Notes: a model not told the origin generated them from the letters alone. Shown: positions 36,406 through 45,223, numbered from the stretch's first letter. The stretch is DNA of 64,000 bases from an uncultured Clostridia bacterium (GCA_934167965.1 CAKPMJ010000003.1:199605-263604), one strand, 5' to 3'. A program made the numbers and translations.

Positions 36406-36918
36406 ATGGAAAAACGTGATCTATATGATATTAATAGAAACTTAACTGGTGAGACTATTTATAAAGGCGAACCTATTCCTCAAAATAAATATATTGTAGT
36501 TGTTCTATCTATAATGCAAAATTCAAAAAATGAATTTCTTATACAAAAAAGAGCACTGGAAAAGGATGGACTGTATGGCTCAACAGGCGGTCATCCCAAA
36601 AGTGGTGAAAGTAGTTTAGAGGGAATTCTTACAGAAATTAAAGAGGAAATAGGTTTAACACTTAATCCTAAAGAACTTGAATTAATTTATTCTGGAAGAG
36701 AAGATACTAAGCATGTTTTTTTTGATATATATTATTTGAAAAAGGATTTAAACATTTCTGATTTAACTTTACAAAAAGAAGAGGTTGAATCTGTAGAATG
36801 GGCTTCCATAGATAGAATTAAATCTTTAATAGAAGATAATCTATTTCTTGAAAGCCATGCTGAAGAGTTTTTTCGAACTATAGATATTTTCGCTAAAAGA
36901 GGCATTTCAATAATTTAA
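36406..36918 (+). CDS. Nudix hydrolase
   Basis: 170 residues. Nudix box GHPKSGESSLEGILTEIKEE (about 62-81): the glutamates that bind metal are kept, with Thr in place of the usual Arg before the first Glu. The segment FLIQKRALEKDGLYGSTGGH is of the YfcD/IPP-isomerase-like type. It would hydrolyse a nucleoside diphosphate derivative or a prenyl-type substrate; the substrate is not visible. Single gene with its own promoter. Confidence 0.85.
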   Translation: MEKRDLYDINRNLTGETIYKGEPIPQNKYIVVVLSIMQNSKNEFLIQKRALEKDGLYGSTGGHPKSGESSLEGILTEIKEEIGLTLNPKELELIYSGREDTKHVFFDIYYLKKDLNISDLTLQKEEVESVEWASIDRIKSLIEDNLFLESHAEEFFRTIDIFAKRGISII

Positions 36919-36949
36919 AAGTCAATACTAAACAGTATTAACTTCTAAG

Positions 36950-37363
36950 CTATTTTTCTTGTTCATTACTAATTTTTTCTTCTTGCTCAGCTAATTGATG
37001 CAATATCTCCTTACAGTTTTCATTTAATCTTTCAGGCATCTCTTCTAGTGAAAAGCTATCTCTTAAAGTTCTTCCATTTGTTTTATTAAGTTCTTCCATT
37101 ATATCTACATCATTTTTTTTCTCGATAAATATTCTTTCTTTGAAAAAATCAAATAACTGCCTTTCACTTTTATATAATTTTCCGTTTACAAAACCTGGTA
37201 TTCCATTATATCCATGAGATGATGCATCTCTTTCTTTTTCAGCACCTATTCGCTGTGTCTTCATATAATAAATGTCTTCTATTCTGGCTAATATTCCAAC
37301 TCTGTATAAATTCTTTTTATCATCTTCCCAATTTATATAAAAGTAATAATCTTTATTATTCAC
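36950..37363 (-). CDS. HipA-partner-like small protein
   Basis: 137 residues. FVNGKLYKSERQLFDFFKERI and the following acidic-helical part resemble the separate N-terminal subdomain found in split HipA systems (HipS-like), but the similarity is by pattern only. It overlaps the kinase gene by 8 bp and is downstream of it, so the two are translated together. It may inhibit or complete the kinase. Confidence 0.5.
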   Translation of the reverse strand: MNNKDYYFYINWEDDKKNLYRVGILARIEDIYYMKTQRIGAEKERDASSHGYNGIPGFVNGKLYKSERQLFDFFKERIFIEKKNDVDIMEELNKTNGRTLRDSFSLEEMPERLNENCKEILHQLAEQEEKISNEQEK

Positions 37364-38336
37364 GTTCTTCTCCTCTTTCTTCTAATATTTTATTTACATA
37401 TCTTTGTTTCATTTCAAAATTCTTTTTTATCTTTACAATATCAACTTTTGAACTTAAAAATTGTATATCTTCATAAAAAGATGGCAATTCTTTATACATA
37501 TTTTTGAAGAATTCGTTCGAAATTTCTGGATATTTATTAACTAAATATTTTAGTACATCTCTTCCAAGATTTCCTATTCCTTTTCTACTAGATTTTTCAT
37601 CTATAGATAAATATGTACTTGTCCAACCATCTACACTAGCTCCCTTATTGTCTTTCATCATATCTATAAATGATGCGCTATGATCATATAGTCCTAGTGT
37701 ATATTTATCTGCCCTTTTATCTCTAATTAATGTCCAGTTATTCATATGTCTATCTGCATTATTTGTCATACAATCTAAAAGTATTGCATCAACTATCTGC
37801 TTTTCTACTCTTTTAAATTCTATTTCATCATCTACCTGAATTCTTACACATTCTATAAGATCTTTCAATGGTACTATAGAACGTAAATTGTTTAACTGTT
37901 CTCTTTCATATTTATGGAAGAGTATGGTTTTTATATCATATGGATCTTCTATTGTTCTTTCAATAATATTATGACTGCATACGCCAATCTCATTGTATCT
38001 CTTATCATTAACCATAGTAATTTCTGGAACTCTACAATCTTTTAAAACTTTTCTCCCTAAAATACTCCATAATTTTTCTGCATATGAGTTATCAGGAAAA
38101 TCATAGTCAAATTCTTTAAATACACAATTGCAAATATAATACATTTCGTTTTCTTCATATTGATATAACTCTCCCCATGTAGGGTTCCCACCACTTTGAC
38201 CTATTGGGTCTCTAAATAATTTTCTAAAAATATATCCATTAAATGTTGGTGGTATTTCTAAAATGTATTCTCCAAATGTACTTTTTTCTTTGTCACTATC
38301 ATGTAGATACATATTTTTTAATTCTAATTTACCCAT
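37356..38336 (-). CDS. HipA-like serine/threonine kinase
   Basis: 326 residues from ATG 38336, which has GGTGAAA before it; a longer frame of 15 residues is less likely since it would begin in the promoter. Catalytic segment NNADRHMNNW (192-201) and metal-binding D218 in LYDHSASF match HipA/CtkA-type kinases. Such toxins phosphorylate tRNA synthetases or other targets and stop growth. The Ser/Thr-rich P-loop of HipA is not evident. Downstream partner overlaps; promoter 17-bp-spaced just upstream. Confidence 0.78.
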   Translation of the reverse strand: MGKLELKNMYLHDSDKEKSTFGEYILEIPPTFNGYIFRKLFRDPIGQSGGNPTWGELYQYEENEMYYICNCVFKEFDYDFPDNSYAEKLWSILGRKVLKDCRVPEITMVNDKRYNEIGVCSHNIIERTIEDPYDIKTILFHKYEREQLNNLRSIVPLKDLIECVRIQVDDEIEFKRVEKQIVDAILLDCMTNNADRHMNNWTLIRDKRADKYTLGLYDHSASFIDMMKDNKGASVDGWTSTYLSIDEKSSRKGIGNLGRDVLKYLVNKYPEISNEFFKNMYKELPSFYEDIQFLSSKVDIVKIKKNFEMKQRYVNKILEERGEERE

Positions 38337-38352
38337 TATTTTCACCATCAAA

Positions 38353-38381
38353 ATATTACCATAATTTACATAAAAAGTCAA
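38353..38381 (-). promoter_or_regulatory. Sigma-A promoter of the HipA-like operon
   Basis: TTGACT-17 bp-TAATAT on the minus strand, ending 17 bp before the ATG, so the leader is very short. The -35 box lies inside the left arm of the 138-bp inverted-repeat element. Confidence 0.75.
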
Positions 38382-38510
38382 CCGCTATTAAAATAAACCT
38401 AGTGGTTTACACTAGGTCTACTATTATGTCCCTATTTAAGGTTGGACTTCCTATAAATATGGTCGAGGCGAACCTCAACCCAATAAGGTGGCGATTTATT
38501 GTTGACTTTT
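38373..38510. repeat. 138-bp structured inverted-repeat element
   Basis: Ends are a perfect 10-bp inverted repeat (AAAAGTCAAC / GTTGACTTTT), continued by AATAAA/TTTATT. Inside are two more stems: CCTAGTG-5 nt-CACTAGG (38398-38416) and GGTCGAGG-CGAA-CCTCAACC with one mismatch (38461-38480). This is either a small MITE-like element, a structured RNA, or a double operator. Each arm exposes TTGACT to the outside. Confidence 0.65.
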
Positions 38511-38519
38511 AATAGATAA

Positions 38520-38678
38520 TTATAATCTTGTTGCATCTAAAATACCTAATAAATATACCTTCTTAATTAATTTTTCATTTTGTTGTATGATGTCCATTTC
38601 TTTATCTGAGAATATATTTTTATTCTCAGATATTCTATTTTTTTGAATAATATCTAACATATTTTCTACTACATTCAT
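38520..38678 (-). CDS. Small ORF between the HTH regulator and the HipA-like gene
   Basis: 52 residues (MNVVENMLDIIQKNRISENK...), helical, neutral, no known family. GGAGAA 11 bp before ATG. It lies directly downstream of one operator copy. May be an antitoxin or a chance frame; it contains a perfect CTGAGAATA/TATTCTCAG hairpin. Confidence 0.4.
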   Translation of the reverse strand: MNVVENMLDIIQKNRISENKNIFSDKEMDIIQQNEKLIKKVYLLGILDATRL

Positions 38679-38738
38679 TACTACATATTCTCCTTTTTTT
38701 ATTTTTTGAAGCTTCTGTAGTATTGATATAACAATGTT

Positions 38739-38754
38739 TGTTCACTATGGTGGA
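38739..38754. promoter_or_regulatory. Operator copy 1
   Basis: TGTTCACTATGGTGGA, identical to 39061-39076; the core CACTATGGTG is nearly palindromic. Lies ahead of the 52-aa ORF and HipA-like operon. Confidence 0.7.
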
Positions 38755-38789
38755 ATGTTTACGAAAGTGCCTTTTTCATTTACAAAAAA

Positions 38790-38820
38790 ATAAAATAGCC
38801 GTTTCGTATAACTATTTTAT
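38790..38820 (-). terminator. Terminator after the HTH regulator
   Basis: ATAAAATAG / CTATTTTAT stem followed by T-run on the minus strand; overlaps the HTH gene's last codons. Confidence 0.75.
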
Positions 38821-39012
38821 CGTTTCGTAAAATTCTTTTATATCTATCTTTAGTGCAGAACATATTCTTAATGCTATTGATAATGTCGGTTCTTTCTCTC
38901 CTCGCTCTATATAATTTAAATGCGATCTTGATATTCCCGTCACTTTTGATAACTCTTCTAAAGATATTCCTTTTTTATTTCTTATTTCTTTTAGCAATAT
39001 TTTTATTCTCAT
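38812..39012 (-). CDS. Xre-type HTH regulator, likely antitoxin of the Hip-like module
   Basis: 66 residues, almost only a Cro/CI domain: IRNKKGISLEELSKVTGISRSHLNYIERGEKEPTLSIALRICSALKIDIKEFYE. Identical 16-bp operator copies flank the gene at both sides, consistent with autoregulation and repression of the downstream HipA-like genes, like HipB. GGGTGGTTAT before ATG. Confidence 0.82.
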   Translation of the reverse strand: MRIKILLKEIRNKKGISLEELSKVTGISRSHLNYIERGEKEPTLSIALRICSALKIDIKEFYETIK

Positions 39013-39060
39013 ATAACCACCCTGTTTAGTATGTCCTTTTTCCCCTTATAACATACATTC

Positions 39061-39076
39061 TGTTCACTATGGTGGA
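39061..39076. promoter_or_regulatory. Operator copy 2
   Basis: TGTTCACTATGGTGGA, about 50 bp upstream of the HTH start and next to an extended -10 (TGTTATAAG on the minus strand). Confidence 0.7.
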
Positions 39077-39093
39077 TATTTCAAAAAAACTAT

Positions 39094-39151
39094 AAGATAT
39101 TTGCAAATATCTTATTTTTACTAAAAAAAACGACCTCTCAAAATCGTTTTT
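39094..39151. terminator. Two successive hairpins
   Basis: AAGATATTTG/CAAATATCTT (39094-39113) then AAAAACGA/TCGTTTTT (39126-39151), both with flanking T- or A-runs. They insulate the Hip-like module from the PemK-like pair. A third hairpin (AGGCTA/TAGCCT near 39,226-39,247) directly ends the PemK-like gene. Confidence 0.7.
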
Positions 39152-39258
39152 AAGACGTTTTTATTTTGGGTTAATGTAGTTGTATAGCTTGATTTCAGAT
39201 ACTTTGAGGGTATAACACAAAAAGGCAGGCTACTTATAGCCTACCTAACTTTTCTTAA

Positions 39259-39603
39259 TTAATTTTCTTCCAAATATTTTGCATATGTATTAATAAATCT
39301 CTCCATATCTTCTTGAGCCACAGAACCAATTCTAAACTGTATTTCTTTCTCAGAAATTTCTATCAAGTCATCACATTTAACAATTCCGTCTTTGTTTAAA
39401 TTGTTTACAGTATCTTTATTTAATCTTTCATTATATGGATATGTAACTTTACTTAATTGCGAAGATAAAAGAAAACCAAAATAATTTATATCTACAGCTT
39501 GTCCATCGTCAATTATTACAAAACTATGGTTTTGTCCGTTTTCTCCACTTTTATACTCATAATTTGCTACAAATACTATGTCTCCAATGCTAAACTTTTT
39601 CAT
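39259..39603 (-). CDS. PemK/MazF-like toxin
   Basis: 114 residues. FSIGDIVFVANYEYKSGENG, HSFVIID, FGFLLSSQLSK and the IVKCDDLIEI segment fit a MazF-fold mRNA interferase of the kind common in Clostridia. The gene begins right after the stop of a 57-residue partner (TAG-ATG), the antitoxin-toxin order. Catalytic residues are not certain, so activity is inferred from family and context. Confidence 0.65.
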   Translation of the reverse strand: MKKFSIGDIVFVANYEYKSGENGQNHSFVIIDDGQAVDINYFGFLLSSQLSKVTYPYNERLNKDTVNNLNKDGIVKCDDLIEISEKEIQFRIGSVAQEDMERFINTYAKYLEEN

Positions 39604-39777
39604 CTACTTTGTCTCCCCTTTGCTTTTAGAAGTATAATAGATGATTTCGTCTCTTGATAAAGCACTATCCCTTCCTTCTTTTGTATTGCAAAATTCAGAA
39701 TATGTTTTTATAGCATTTTTCTTTTTAGCCTTTTCAATTAATGCTGTTACTTTTGTTTTATAAAGATTGTTAACCAT
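39604..39777 (-). CDS. Antitoxin-like partner of the PemK/MazF-like protein
   Basis: 57 residues, basic and helical: MVNNLYKTKVTALIEKAKKK ... YSEFCNTKEGRDSALSRDEI. GGAGGTATAAAAAA precedes ATG and the stop touches the toxin's ATG, so the two are coupled. Too short for routine calling. Confidence 0.65.
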   Translation of the reverse strand: MVNNLYKTKVTALIEKAKKKNAIKTYSEFCNTKEGRDSALSRDEIIYYTSKSKGETK

Positions 39778-40032
39778 TTTTTTATACCTCCTCTCATATA
39801 TTATTTCAATTTTTGCTCTTTTAATACTAGTTTATGAAAAACAAAAGATTTTTGACATCATTATTAATAATATTATATCACAAATTTTACATAATATCAA
39901 ATTTTTGCTTTTCTACCTATTATATATACTTTTTATGAGTTTTTGTCAATACATTTTTTAAAATTTGTACGACAATCGATTTCAATAGATTTTATTTGTT
40001 TTATAGTATGTTTTTACCTCTATAACGCAAAA

Positions 40033-40070
40033 AAATGGGTAGACTGAAAATTAATTCAATCTACCCATTT
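40033..40070 (-). terminator. Strong terminator at the end of the phage late operon
   Basis: AAATGGGTAGA / TCTACCCATTT stem with A/T-runs. It is followed at 40079-40134 by two further hairpins (GTGGG/CCCAC and TGGCA/TGCCA) before the endolysin stop. The rest of 39,778-40,156 is AT-rich and shows no gene. Confidence 0.8.
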
Positions 40071-40156
40071 ACTTATTTGGTGGGACGGCGTACCCCACAT
40101 CTTTTTTAAGACCATCACTGGCATGATAGCTGCCACTTTCTATCCTCAAATATTAT

Positions 40157-41341
40157 TTATTTATATAAATTATTTTTTACATATGCTTTTCTTTTAGTTT
40201 CTTTTACTTGTACATAATCTACACTTTTAGAAATATTTTTCAATATTTTTATAGTAGTATTCCTTTTATATGTATATTTCTTTCCTTTTAAATTTGATTT
40301 ACTATATAGATAGCATTTAGTTTTTAGTTTCTTTGTTTTTCCCACTGTTGATTTTTTTACATTCTTAGTTGTTTTCTTTGTAGTAGTCTTTTTATTAGTT
40401 TTCTTTATTGCACTATCGTTACTGAATATCCAAAAGTTTTTATAATTTGCATATTTCTTGAAATTCTTTTCTGATACTTTTGCTATATTCCCATTTAATT
40501 TTACATTTGCTTTCTTTCTACTTGCTGTACTAAATTTTCCTTTGTACACATAAGGATCATATACTGTTATATTTTTATTTTTATCTGCAACTAATACAAT
40601 GTAATGTCCTGAACTTGTAAATAGTCCACTTCCGCAACTGGCAATTACAAAGTACTTATTACTTCCATCTTTTCTTGTCTGCTTTAAGTATTTAATCATA
40701 CTGTTAAAATTGTTTGTTGTATAGTATTCTTTAAAGTCAAAATAGTCTGCTACAAATGAATAAAAACTCCAAGCCGTTCCGCTATTTGCTGTTCTATATC
40801 CATTATCTACACTTAATCCTGCCATTGTAGTAGGTAAGATTGCTCCCTTACTTGAACTAACTATCATTGCTGCGCTCGTTGGTCCACACGCACTGTTTTT
40901 CATTGTTTGTGTTTTGTTATTTGTACTAGAATACATCTTATTAGCCCATCTGCTATCTGCTTGCGAATAATATGTAAGACCTTGATATTTTCCTAATAGT
41001 TTTAGTCCTTTTCTTACGTCTCCATTATAGCTTATATTTTCTTGTTCAACTTGTGCATCTGGCTCTAATTGTTCTTCTTCTAATTTTTGTTCTTCTTTTA
41101 CACTTGATTTTATTACTTGTTTTGTTTCAAGTGTTTCATTCTTGTTAGCAGCCTCTTTTGTTTGAATAGACAACTCTTCTGTCTCTTCTGATACTACTAC
41201 ATCTGTTATTGTTGTTATTGCTTCTGTTATTTTATTAGCATCTATTTCTCCTGTGTCTTTATATTTTACATATACTCCTAAAAGTATAGATATAGATGTT
41301 AATATTGCAATTACCAAACTTATAATTTTTTTATTTTTCAT
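40157..41341 (-). CDS. Phage endolysin-like protein: C39-type peptidase with SH3-like tail
   Basis: 394 residues. N-terminal membrane/signal-anchor helix (about 5-25) and linker; papain-like C39 domain at about 120-300 (YYSQADSRWANK, catalytic C in SACGPTSAAM, H in SGHYIVLV, D in VYDPY); Lys/Thr-rich linker; C-terminal SH3-like wall-binding part (residues about 340-394). It would cut peptidoglycan peptides. It is last in the late operon after the holin-like gene. Confidence 0.85.
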   Translation of the reverse strand: MKNKKIISLVIAILTSISILLGVYVKYKDTGEIDANKITEAITTITDVVVSEETEELSIQTKEAANKNETLETKQVIKSSVKEEQKLEEEQLEPDAQVEQENISYNGDVRKGLKLLGKYQGLTYYSQADSRWANKMYSSTNNKTQTMKNSACGPTSAAMIVSSSKGAILPTTMAGLSVDNGYRTANSGTAWSFYSFVADYFDFKEYYTTNNFNSMIKYLKQTRKDGSNKYFVIASCGSGLFTSSGHYIVLVADKNKNITVYDPYVYKGKFSTASRKKANVKLNGNIAKVSEKNFKKYANYKNFWIFSNDSAIKKTNKKTTTKKTTKNVKKSTVGKTKKLKTKCYLYSKSNLKGKKYTYKRNTTIKILKNISKSVDYVQVKETKRKAYVKNNLYK

Positions 41342-41353
41342 TGTTTACCTCCT

Positions 41354-41789
41354 TCAATTTATAGCTTCTACAGTTATGTGTGTTCTTCCATTTGTTGACA
41401 TTAAAATTGTACCTTCATATTGATACCCAGCTAATTCTATATAATCACTTTCTGTTACTTCCATAACAGCCTCTACATATAAACTTATATTATTTGCCGA
41501 GTTAGCATTATAATTTAAAACTTCTGCTATCGTTGTTCCATTTTTCTTTATAGCTATATTCATTGCTCCCGATTTAGTGTTGCTAAAATTTATTTGAGCA
41601 AATATTTTAACAGCATTTATATTTTCTCCAAGTACAATTCTATTATTTTGCAAAGTCAGCTTATCTCCTAATTTAAACATCTGTTTATCTAGTGGTACTA
41701 TAAATTCTCCCGCACTTGTTAAAGTATAGTTGTTAATCAATCCTGCAGAAACTATATTTTTTTGCATTTGATTTGTTAATTTTTCAACG

Positions 41790-41803
<14 letters not shown>
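41354..41803 (-). CDS. Phage tail/receptor-region protein
   Basis: 149 residues, beta-rich, no signal. MALPNVEKLTNQMQKNIVSA starts after GAGGTGATG. Position between tail fibre-type genes and endolysin suggests a structural adhesin or lysis accessory. Its start overlaps the 36-residue ORF containing the GT tract. Not recognised. Confidence 0.65.
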
Positions 41804-41900
<97 letters not shown>

Positions 41901-41913
41901 AGTTATTCTCCTT

Positions 41914-42198
41914 TCAATCAATTACTTCAAACTTTTCTACTCTTTTTACAATATCTTCTACAAAAGAATTTCCTTTCATTCTAAAATATATCTCTGAACT
42001 GTATTTAATACTTTGTAATTGATAATGCGTAATTTGTTTTTTGTCTTTACATCTGTCATAAACAGACAGTATATCATTTCTTAAGCTGCATTTCATTGCA
42101 TCTATCATTAATAAAATTATCTTAATTATTGAAATTAAAATAGTGCAGACAAATACTATCTGCACCCAAAATGTTTTTATAAAATTTAATATTTCCAA
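41914..42198 (-). CDS. Holin-like phage membrane protein
   Basis: 94 residues with one membrane helix (about 9-32), then AMKCSLRNDILSVYDRCK, a pattern usual in small phage holins of Firmicutes. Located among lysis genes upstream of the endolysin. It would form or regulate membrane holes. Confidence 0.7.
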   Translation of the reverse strand: MEILNFIKTFWVQIVFVCTILISIIKIILLMIDAMKCSLRNDILSVYDRCKDKKQITHYQLQSIKYSSEIYFRMKGNSFVEDIVKRVEKFEVID

Positions 42199-42207
42199 AT
42201 ATTACAC

Positions 42208-42591
42208 CTACTTCCATTTACCAATTGCAATTATATCTAGCAATATTGAGACCGTTTTTGACGTCCCGGAGCAAAGAACAATTTTGGCAATATGTGAAAG
42301 TGAATTGTCATATATCCCTTCAATCCAACAGCCATTTGCTGAGGCTACTTGTAGACTTAAAATTGGGTTTTCTCCAACGAAACTTTGAGCATAATTGCCC
42401 AGATCTATGTTTGTAGAACCGCTGTCATATAAAACACCCCACGTTGCTGTAAGTGGTATATCGCTTAAAGATACTCTTTTTGTACATATCATTTTACCGC
42501 TTCCATACTTTATATAGCTTCCATTCTCGTTTGATCCTTCTTCAACTATTGCTCCAAACTTATTCATTATTTCTTCATAATCAGCTTTCAT
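42208..42591 (-). CDS. Phage tail-tip/baseplate protein, unknown
   Basis: 127 residues, starts MKADYEEIMNKFGAIVEEGS; beta-rich with glycine and serine. It overlaps the upstream gene by 11 bp. Structural role inferred only from its place. Confidence 0.6.
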   Translation of the reverse strand: MKADYEEIMNKFGAIVEEGSNENGSYIKYGSGKMICTKRVSLSDIPLTATWGVLYDSGSTNIDLGNYAQSFVGENPILSLQVASANGCWIEGIYDNSLSHIAKIVLCSGTSKTVSILLDIIAIGKWK

Positions 42592-42970
42592 TGCTATACA
42601 CTCCTCTCACAACAAATTTTATAACTCTGTCGATTGGTACTGCTTGTCCCCAATTGTAAAACTGAATCTTGTTCGATATTGTTCCTGCCGTTCCCACTTC
42701 TTTATAGTGTACATCTTTTATTAAATTCTCACCTTGATAAAATACATCCAGACTATTGTTTCCTACTTTATAGTAACACGGTATCTCATAGTCTGTGTTT
42801 TCTGCTATTGTTTCTGTTGTTGTTACTATATAAGTGCTAACTGTAAGTTCTTTTGCATTTTCATTTACAACTTCTTTTATCTCATTGATATTTTCAGCTG
42901 TTATCTTGTACTGTTCCTCTTCGCTTGAAACTTTTTTTGTTATTTTATTAATAAATGTTATTAACTTCAT
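42581..42970 (-). CDS. Phage tail-associated protein, unknown
   Basis: 129 residues with a helical N-terminus (MKLITFINKITKKVSSEEEQ) and a beta-rich C-terminal half. Overlaps the preceding tail gene by 4 bp and the following by 11 bp; probably a fibre or baseplate component. Confidence 0.6.
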   Translation of the reverse strand: MKLITFINKITKKVSSEEEQYKITAENINEIKEVVNENAKELTVSTYIVTTTETIAENTDYEIPCYYKVGNNSLDVFYQGENLIKDVHYKEVGTAGTISNKIQFYNWGQAVPIDRVIKFVVRGVYSNES

Positions 42971-44793
42971 TGTGAGCCTCCTTTTTTATATCCCAACACA
43001 TTTAATGTTGCTCTGCAACATCCCGTTTGTTTTGCTAGTGTTGGGCTAAAATTGTCATCGTTTATGTCTTGCACCCAATCAGGTATAGTATTTTTTGAAC
43101 GTATTTGTAGTATAATAATCTTTCCTTTTTCAATATATTCTGATAGATCTATACTTGTTTTACTCTCCAGCTTTTGACTTTCATCAGTTGGTGTAGATGG
43201 CGTATATCCATTTTCTCCAAATGCTTGCTCAATCTCTTCATCTGGATAATATCCAGATATCTCACTTTCGCTATTCCATTCTATATTTTGATGAAATTCT
43301 TCTGTTTCTTGACTTATGTATAATCCTATATTTCGAGAATATCCCCAATATGTATTGTTATTATGTGTATACTTTATTGGACAATGTTGCAATGTTATAT
43401 AAGCTCTCTCTATAGTAAAATCGCTTGGAATAATAACAGGTATATCAATTTTAAAATATCCATCAAAGTTTCCAGAAACTTCCGCCCAATACCCCATTTG
43501 TTTCCATTCTAAAGAGTTAAATTGCAAATTAGACATTAAGCCATTTTTATTTACAATATCTTGTCCCTCTTTATCATGTATACCATCTTCATCTATTGTT
43601 ACATTTCCAGTCTGCATTTTTACATTCCCTGTGTTTTCATTTATTGTTAGATTTGATTTTTTATTTATAATTGGTATTACCTCATTCTTACTTGCTTTTT
43701 CTTCAACTTGTCCTCTTAGAATTCTCATCCTTGTTGCATATGATAAAGTTGAGCCTACTGTAGTTTCTTTCTTCTTTTGAACCTCTATATTACTTGTGAT
43801 TGTTGCTTTGAATTTTCGCAAATACTCCATATCACCTTGGTATACAATCTTTTTATCTCCTATTTTCATTATATCGCCCACATCAATTGCAGGATCAATT
43901 ATTGTGCTTCCTTCAAATCCATAAATTTCTAGATCTTTTACTTGATTATATACTTTCTTTAATTGCTCTTCTGTCTTTATATATAAATTATTAGGATCTA
44001 TTTCTATGTTTGTTCCTACTACCGAATTATTATATAAACTTGATTCAAGTACACAATCTAAATACACACCATCAACTGTAGTATCTGAAATGTAATAAGT
44101 TTTTTCTTCATTATTAAAAGTTACTTCGTTACATCTAAATTTTTCTCCCCAATTAAAATTTTGAAAATATCCTATATCAAAATCTATTACTGTCTCTCCT
44201 ATTTTTTTTATATAAAGTTTTCCATCTCTTCCAATACATGCAAAACCTCCTGCTTGTTCGGCTATATACCCTACCATTTGTCTTGCTGTTAAAGTATCGT
44301 CATATTCACTAATAATTACATCATTATTAATAAATGATACTGATCCAAGTTCAACTCCACATGCCTTACATAAATAAACTAATAGTTCTGCTGTAGTGCA
44401 TGGCAATATTTCTTTTGCATTTATTATTCTTTCAAATTGCAACATATAATCTACTGCTTGAATAGTTACTGTATTGTCATCATTTTTCTTTATATCTTCT
44501 AATACAAAATATCCAATAGGAACAATCTCATCATTGCCATTTATTCTAATTCCACTTTCAATATAAAAGTTTTCGTAAGTTTCTGGTAATGATTGTTGGC
44601 CTATCCTCATTTCTATTTTTCTTGACTCTGTACTACCTAATGAAACTTTATTTTCTGAAAGAGCATTTCCTGATACCATAAATGAAGCTATGTGTTCTGG
44701 ACTAACCTCATTTTCTTCTATATATATTTTTAGTAAGTGCTGTGTTCCTTCTGCATATACTAAGTTTTTATACTCTTGACTTGTTTGATACAT
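42967..44793 (-). CDS. Phage tail-associated (Tal/Gp18-like) protein
   Basis: 608 residues. The N-terminal 330 residues (MYQTSQEYKNLVYAEGTQHL..., TARQMVGYIAEQAGGFACIGRDGKLYI) are like the baseplate hub/Tal domain of siphoviruses; the C-terminal 250 residues are beta-rich and probably bind the host surface. Follows the distal tail gene as expected. Confidence 0.8.
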   Translation of the reverse strand: MYQTSQEYKNLVYAEGTQHLLKIYIEENEVSPEHIASFMVSGNALSENKVSLGSTESRKIEMRIGQQSLPETYENFYIESGIRINGNDEIVPIGYFVLEDIKKNDDNTVTIQAVDYMLQFERIINAKEILPCTTAELLVYLCKACGVELGSVSFINNDVIISEYDDTLTARQMVGYIAEQAGGFACIGRDGKLYIKKIGETVIDFDIGYFQNFNWGEKFRCNEVTFNNEEKTYYISDTTVDGVYLDCVLESSLYNNSVVGTNIEIDPNNLYIKTEEQLKKVYNQVKDLEIYGFEGSTIIDPAIDVGDIMKIGDKKIVYQGDMEYLRKFKATITSNIEVQKKKETTVGSTLSYATRMRILRGQVEEKASKNEVIPIINKKSNLTINENTGNVKMQTGNVTIDEDGIHDKEGQDIVNKNGLMSNLQFNSLEWKQMGYWAEVSGNFDGYFKIDIPVIIPSDFTIERAYITLQHCPIKYTHNNNTYWGYSRNIGLYISQETEEFHQNIEWNSESEISGYYPDEEIEQAFGENGYTPSTPTDESQKLESKTSIDLSEYIEKGKIIILQIRSKNTIPDWVQDINDDNFSPTLAKQTGCCRATLNVLGYKKGGSQ

Positions 44794-44803
44794 TTAGCAC
44801 CTC

Positions 44804-45220
44804 CTATGAATTTGCGTTATTTACAGTTGTCTTTTGAGCTTGTGTTAATTCTTTTTGCATCAAATTAAAAGACACTTTCCATTTTGATTTGGAAGTGTCT
44901 TCATCTTTTCCTGTGCAATGCATTTCGCTTGTTCTTTTACTTACTCTAAATTTAGCATTTTCTAACATACCACCTTGAACTGATGGGCATTTTACAGTTA
45001 CTATAAGAGGATTTCTATATGTCAACTGTAGCAACTGCTCCGCTTCTTGTTCTGTTAGATAATCCCATGTCATCTCTAACTTTAACATCCCTACGGCAAT
45101 GGGGTTGTCTATTAATGCTCCCGTCACTTTAGATGTGTAACTATCATTATCCGTATCTTCTATATTATCTTTATATGTGCTTGGGGTTTTTTGAACAACC
45201 CCATCTACTTTCCACAACAT
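44804..45220 (-). CDS. Distal tail-like phage protein (DUF6711-like)
   Basis: 138 residues: LWKVDGVVQKTPSTYKDNIE ... KWKVSFNLMQKELTQ. It lies between tape measure and Tal-like genes, the usual place of the distal tail protein. Short for a Dit, hence a reduced form. Confidence 0.7.
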   Translation of the reverse strand: MLWKVDGVVQKTPSTYKDNIEDTDNDSYTSKVTGALIDNPIAVGMLKLEMTWDYLTEQEAEQLLQLTYRNPLIVTVKCPSVQGGMLENAKFRVSKRTSEMHCTGKDEDTSKSKWKVSFNLMQKELTQAQKTTVNNANS

Positions 45221-45223
45221 ACT

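Noticed and set aside
36917..36945. Terminator after the Nudix gene
   Set aside because: The ATACT/AGTAT stem is short and lacks a T-run, so it was not listed as a feature.
40079..40134. Two hairpins after the endolysin as a riboswitch
   Set aside because: No conserved riboswitch core that I know could be matched; they are better read as part of the 3' end of the late transcript.
34511..40156. Treating this whole stretch as part of the phage or of the island
   Set aside because: It lies outside the island cores and before the phage late operon; no border signal links it to either, so it is left as a mosaic region.
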